Assembly (NCBI GenBank): GCA_003533545.1
Contig: DQEK01000067.1
Span: 1-15,430, forward strand
From: Acidobacteriota bacterium
GTDB lineage: Bacteria; Acidobacteriota; Vicinamibacteria; Vicinamibacterales; UBA8438
Direction: 5' to 3'
DNA: 15,430 nucleotides
The translations under genes and the position numbers were made by a program. Of the stretch, positions 13,080-15,430 are shown one piece after another. Position 1 is the first letter of the stretch; every line of letters begins with the position of its first letter. Under the pieces are notes generated by a model. The model ran no database searches. It was not told the DNA's origin and was given only the letters and a program-made list of their open reading frames with translations.

Positions 13080-14438
13080 TCACACACCCGCCAGTTCACT
13101 AATACGGCCGGTGCTGTCGCCAAACTGCTCCGCAGGCAGCCCGGCCTTGTCGAGCATACTTACCAGCAAGTTGTTCATAGGAGTATCTTTGGGATACTGC
13201 AGGTGACGCCCTCCCTTGAGACGACCACCCCCACCCCCAACCACAAGTTCTGGTAAATCGAAGTGCGCGTGGTCGTTACTGTCGCCAAGGCCACCGCCGT
13301 ACAGCACCATTGAGTGGTCGAGAAGCGACCCGTCGCCATCCGCGGACGACTGCAGACTATCCAAGAAGTGCGTGAACAGCCCCATGTGATACGCATTGAT
13401 TCGCGCCAGCTTATCGAGCTTCTCTGGATCGTTGCGGTGGTGCGACAGCCCATGGTGCGGGTCCGGCACGCCGAGGTGGGGGTAGGTCCGCCCCCCGAGT
13501 TCTCGACCGAGCATGAACGTGAACACCCGGGTGAGATCGGCCTGATAAGCGAGCGACACCAGGTCGAACATTAATGTGACGTGCTCTTCGTAGGTCGCGG
13601 GAATCCCGACCGGCCGCGCCAGTTCTGGGAGTTCGGTGTCCCCACTCTGCACTTCGGCCAGCTGTATGCGACGTTCAAGCGCACGGATGGCATCTAGATA
13701 CTGGTCGAGCCGCGCACGGTCAGCAACACCGATATCTCGCTCAAGCGCCGCCAGGTCACTGGTCACCGAATCGAGAATGCTGCGGTCCCGTCGCATTTCG
13801 GCCACCCGTTGCTCGGTGGTGCCACCGTCTCCAAACAACCGCTCGAACACCACCCTCGGATTGTTCTCCATCGGTAGCGGGGTCGTCGGCGACCGCCAAG
13901 CAACAGTATTGAGATACACACAGCTGTAGCCGTTCTCACAGTTCCCTACGAGCCCGTCGAGGTCGATCGCAAGCTCCAGCGACGAAAGTGGTGTGCCTCG
14001 ACCCAACTCCTGGGCTGCGAGCTGGTCGGCGGTGATTCCCGCCCGAACGTCCGCTCCCTCCGTCTGCTTGGGGTGAACCCCATTCAACCAAGTGGCGCTG
14101 GCCCGCGAGTGCTCGCCGTTCCCATCGCCCAGCGGTTCGGCCTGCCCATGCGCTAAGCCACTCACGACGGTGAGATGGTCCTTGTACGGCTCAAGCGGGC
14201 GCAGGATCGGGGAGAGCTCGAAACCTGGACCGGTCTGGGCCGGCGTCCACTGCTGCATCACAGCACCGTTCGGAATATAGACAAACCCAAGCCTTTGAAC
14301 CGGACCGCTCGCTGCCCGAGCCGTCGCAGATAACCCAGACAACGCAGGCACCATCGCGTCGAGTAACGGCAACGCCACCGCGGCACCCATCCCACGCAGA
14401 AACGTCCGACGGGGCAACGACAGCTTCCTGATGATCAT
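13080..14438 (-). CDS. DUF1552 family protein with Tat signal
   Basis: A 452-residue protein of the DUF1552 family. It opens with a twin-arginine signal LPRRTFLRGMGAAVALPLLD, so it should be exported folded. Family landmarks follow: RLGFVYIPNGAVMQQWTP, an ELSPILRPLEPYKDHLTVVS segment, GEHSRASATWLNGVHPK, the DQLAAQELG stretch, NCENGYSCVYLNTVAWR, and a C-terminal half with GLSHHRNDPEKLDKLARIN, SMVLYGGGLGDSNDHAHFDL and GGGRLKGGRHL. The His- and Asp-rich motifs resemble the alkaline-phosphatase-like DUF1501 families, which would suit a metal-dependent hydrolase, but no activity is known. ATG 14438 overlaps the upstream DUF1592-type stop by four bases (ATGA), so the two are translationally coupled. 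Confidence 0.94.
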   Translation of the reverse strand: MIIRKLSLPRRTFLRGMGAAVALPLLDAMVPALSGLSATARAASGPVQRLGFVYIPNGAVMQQWTPAQTGPGFELSPILRPLEPYKDHLTVVSGLAHGQAEPLGDGNGEHSRASATWLNGVHPKQTEGADVRAGITADQLAAQELGRGTPLSSLELAIDLDGLVGNCENGYSCVYLNTVAWRSPTTPLPMENNPRVVFERLFGDGGTTEQRVAEMRRDRSILDSVTSDLAALERDIGVADRARLDQYLDAIRALERRIQLAEVQSGDTELPELARPVGIPATYEEHVTLMFDLVSLAYQADLTRVFTFMLGRELGGRTYPHLGVPDPHHGLSHHRNDPEKLDKLARINAYHMGLFTHFLDSLQSSADGDGSLLDHSMVLYGGGLGDSNDHAHFDLPELVVGGGGGRLKGGRHLQYPKDTPMNNLLVSMLDKAGLPAEQFGDSTGRISELAGV

Positions 14439-15430
14439 GATTGCGTTCTCCTCATCTGGAACGACGGGCTCTCAATAATACCGAGAATGAGCGACGAGAA
14501 ACGATGGGCATCGCGTGCAGCGTCGGCCGTGATGACGCGGATCGCCGGCGCATCGTAATACTCCACTCCTCGGCCAAGCGCATAGGTCATCAACTTCTCG
14601 GTCAACGTGGTCACGAAGAGATCGGGCCGGCGAAGCAGCGCCTCTCGAAGCCCGGCCACACCGTCAAACACCGCGCCGTCTGGCAGCACGCCCGAAGCAT
14701 CGATCGGCTCATTGGACTCGTTCCGCGTCCGATGCCGGCCGACCGCGTCGAATTCCTCGAGCGCGAACCCGGGCGGGTCCATCAACCGATGACAGCTGGC
14801 ACATACCGGGTTGGCGCGATGTTGCACCATCGCCTCCCGCATGGACAGCGTCTCCCCGCTTGCGGTCTTTTCTTCGAGTGCGGGCACGTCTGGGGGAGGC
14901 AACGGGGGCGGAGTGCCGAGTAGGTTTTCGAGCACCCACTTCCCACGCAGCACCGGTGACGTGCGCGTTGGATAGGCCGTCGCTGCGAGAATACTGCCCT
15001 GGCCCAGCAACCCACGGCGGGTCGCGTCTGGCAAAGTAACGCGTCGGAAATGACTGCCGTAGACATTGGCAATCCCGTAGTGCCTCGCGAGCCGCTCATT
15101 GATGAACGTATAGTCAGCCGTCAGGAAGTCGAGCACACTGCGATCCTCACGCAGAATACTCTCGAAGAAGAGTTCGGTTTCCCTCTGAAAGGCCAGCCGA
15201 AGCTCCTCACCAAAGTCCGGAAACCGATCTTCATCAGGGGTCAGTGCCCGCACATTGCGCAGATAGAGCCACTGCCCACCGAAGTTATGGATAAGCGCAT
15301 CGGCGCGACGGTCGGCCAGCATTCGACGCGTCTGCGCCTCCAGCACCCCCGGCTCGTGCAGGGTGCCATTGACCGCGACGTCGATTAGCTCGTCGTCCGG
15401 AATACTGCTCCACAAGAAGAACGACAGCCG
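14435..15430 (-). CDS. DUF1592/DUF1588/DUF1585 haem-motif protein, 3' part (5' end outside window)
   Basis: The frame stays open to the window edge: it begins RLSFFLWSSIPDDELIDVAV, a well-known DUF1592 segment, so the true start lies beyond 15430 and a TTG at 15415 is not the start. About 331 residues are visible. The DUF1592 part includes GGQWLYLRNV and FLTADYTFINERLARHYG. DUF1588 follows with RRGLLGQGSILAATAYPTRT and the haem-type motif Cys-Ala-Ser-Cys-His in NPVCASCHRLMDPPGFALE. DUF1585 closes it with LTEKLMTYALGRGVEYYD and FSSLILGIIESPSFQMR. Full family members usually have N-terminal cytochrome-like domains, which are off-window here. They are exported haem proteins of unknown function, nearly always paired with DUF1552, as here. 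Confidence 0.93.
   Translation of the reverse strand, partial: RLSFFLWSSIPDDELIDVAVNGTLHEPGVLEAQTRRMLADRRADALIHNFGGQWLYLRNVRALTPDEDRFPDFGEELRLAFQRETELFFESILREDRSVLDFLTADYTFINERLARHYGIANVYGSHFRRVTLPDATRRGLLGQGSILAATAYPTRTSPVLRGKWVLENLLGTPPPLPPPDVPALEEKTASGETLSMREAMVQHRANPVCASCHRLMDPPGFALEEFDAVGRHRTRNESNEPIDASGVLPDGAVFDGVAGLREALLRRPDLFVTTLTEKLMTYALGRGVEYYDAPAIRVITADAARDAHRFSSLILGIIESPSFQMRRTQS

Noticed and set aside
13052..13123. N-terminal extension of the ankyrin protein to 13123
   Set aside because: It would overlap the DUF1552 gene by 44 bases and place 24 extra residues before a clean signal peptide; ATG 13051 has its own ribosome site.

Overview
The window is a GC-rich bacterial stretch with tightly packed genes, almost all on the minus strand. 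Several features together suggest a metagenome-type member of the Acidobacteriota, most likely Vicinamibacteria-like: a DUF1592/DUF1588/DUF1585 plus DUF1552 pair, a secreted ankyrin protein, PQQ-type and NHL-type beta-propellers, an FG-GAP lipoprotein and a Tat-exported enolase-superfamily enzyme. This placement is an inference from gene content; no rRNA or marker gene is present. Most products carry Sec, Tat or lipoprotein signals, so the region is largely about the cell envelope and periplasm.

Layout, left to right. Positions 1-188 hold only a doubtful ORF running off the left edge. Positions 189-5219 hold five co-directional minus-strand genes with short gaps or overlaps: a Tat-exported galactonate-dehydratase-like enolase-superfamily enzyme, a family III CoA-transferase, an FG-GAP lipoprotein, an NADPH-dependent FMN reductase-like flavoprotein and a small secreted NTF2-like protein. 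They form a plausible operon transcribed from about 5.2 kb downwards. Next come a short-form glycogen branching enzyme (5355-7253) and a PQQ-like beta-propeller with an unusual Arg/Gly-rich insert (7389-8825). Then comes the main find: a thioredoxin-fold gene at 8901-9443 interrupted by one in-frame UGA exactly where the first redox cysteine should be. This gives a U-x-x-C motif, and a SECIS-like hairpin lies just downstream of it. Standard gene calling would truncate it to a 132-residue fragment starting at TTG.

Divergent from the selenoprotein candidate is a plus-strand lipoprotein c-type cytochrome (9546-9989). It converges on an NHL-propeller gene (10003-10959). That gene is in turn divergent from a small secreted cysteine-containing protein (11096-11452), which has a good sigma70-type promoter. 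The right end carries a second minus-strand group: the C-terminal part of a DUF1592/1588/1585 haem-motif protein (runs off the right edge), a Tat-signal DUF1552 protein overlapping it by ATGA, and a secreted ankyrin-repeat protein.

UGA also serves as the normal stop for at least seven genes here (ends at 189, 641, 3969, 5355, 9989, 13080, 14435). The internal UGA at 9318-9320 is therefore best explained by local selenocysteine recoding rather than by an altered genetic code. No intergenic stretch exceeds about 190 bases. I saw no tRNA, rRNA, CRISPR array, insertion sequence or integrase.
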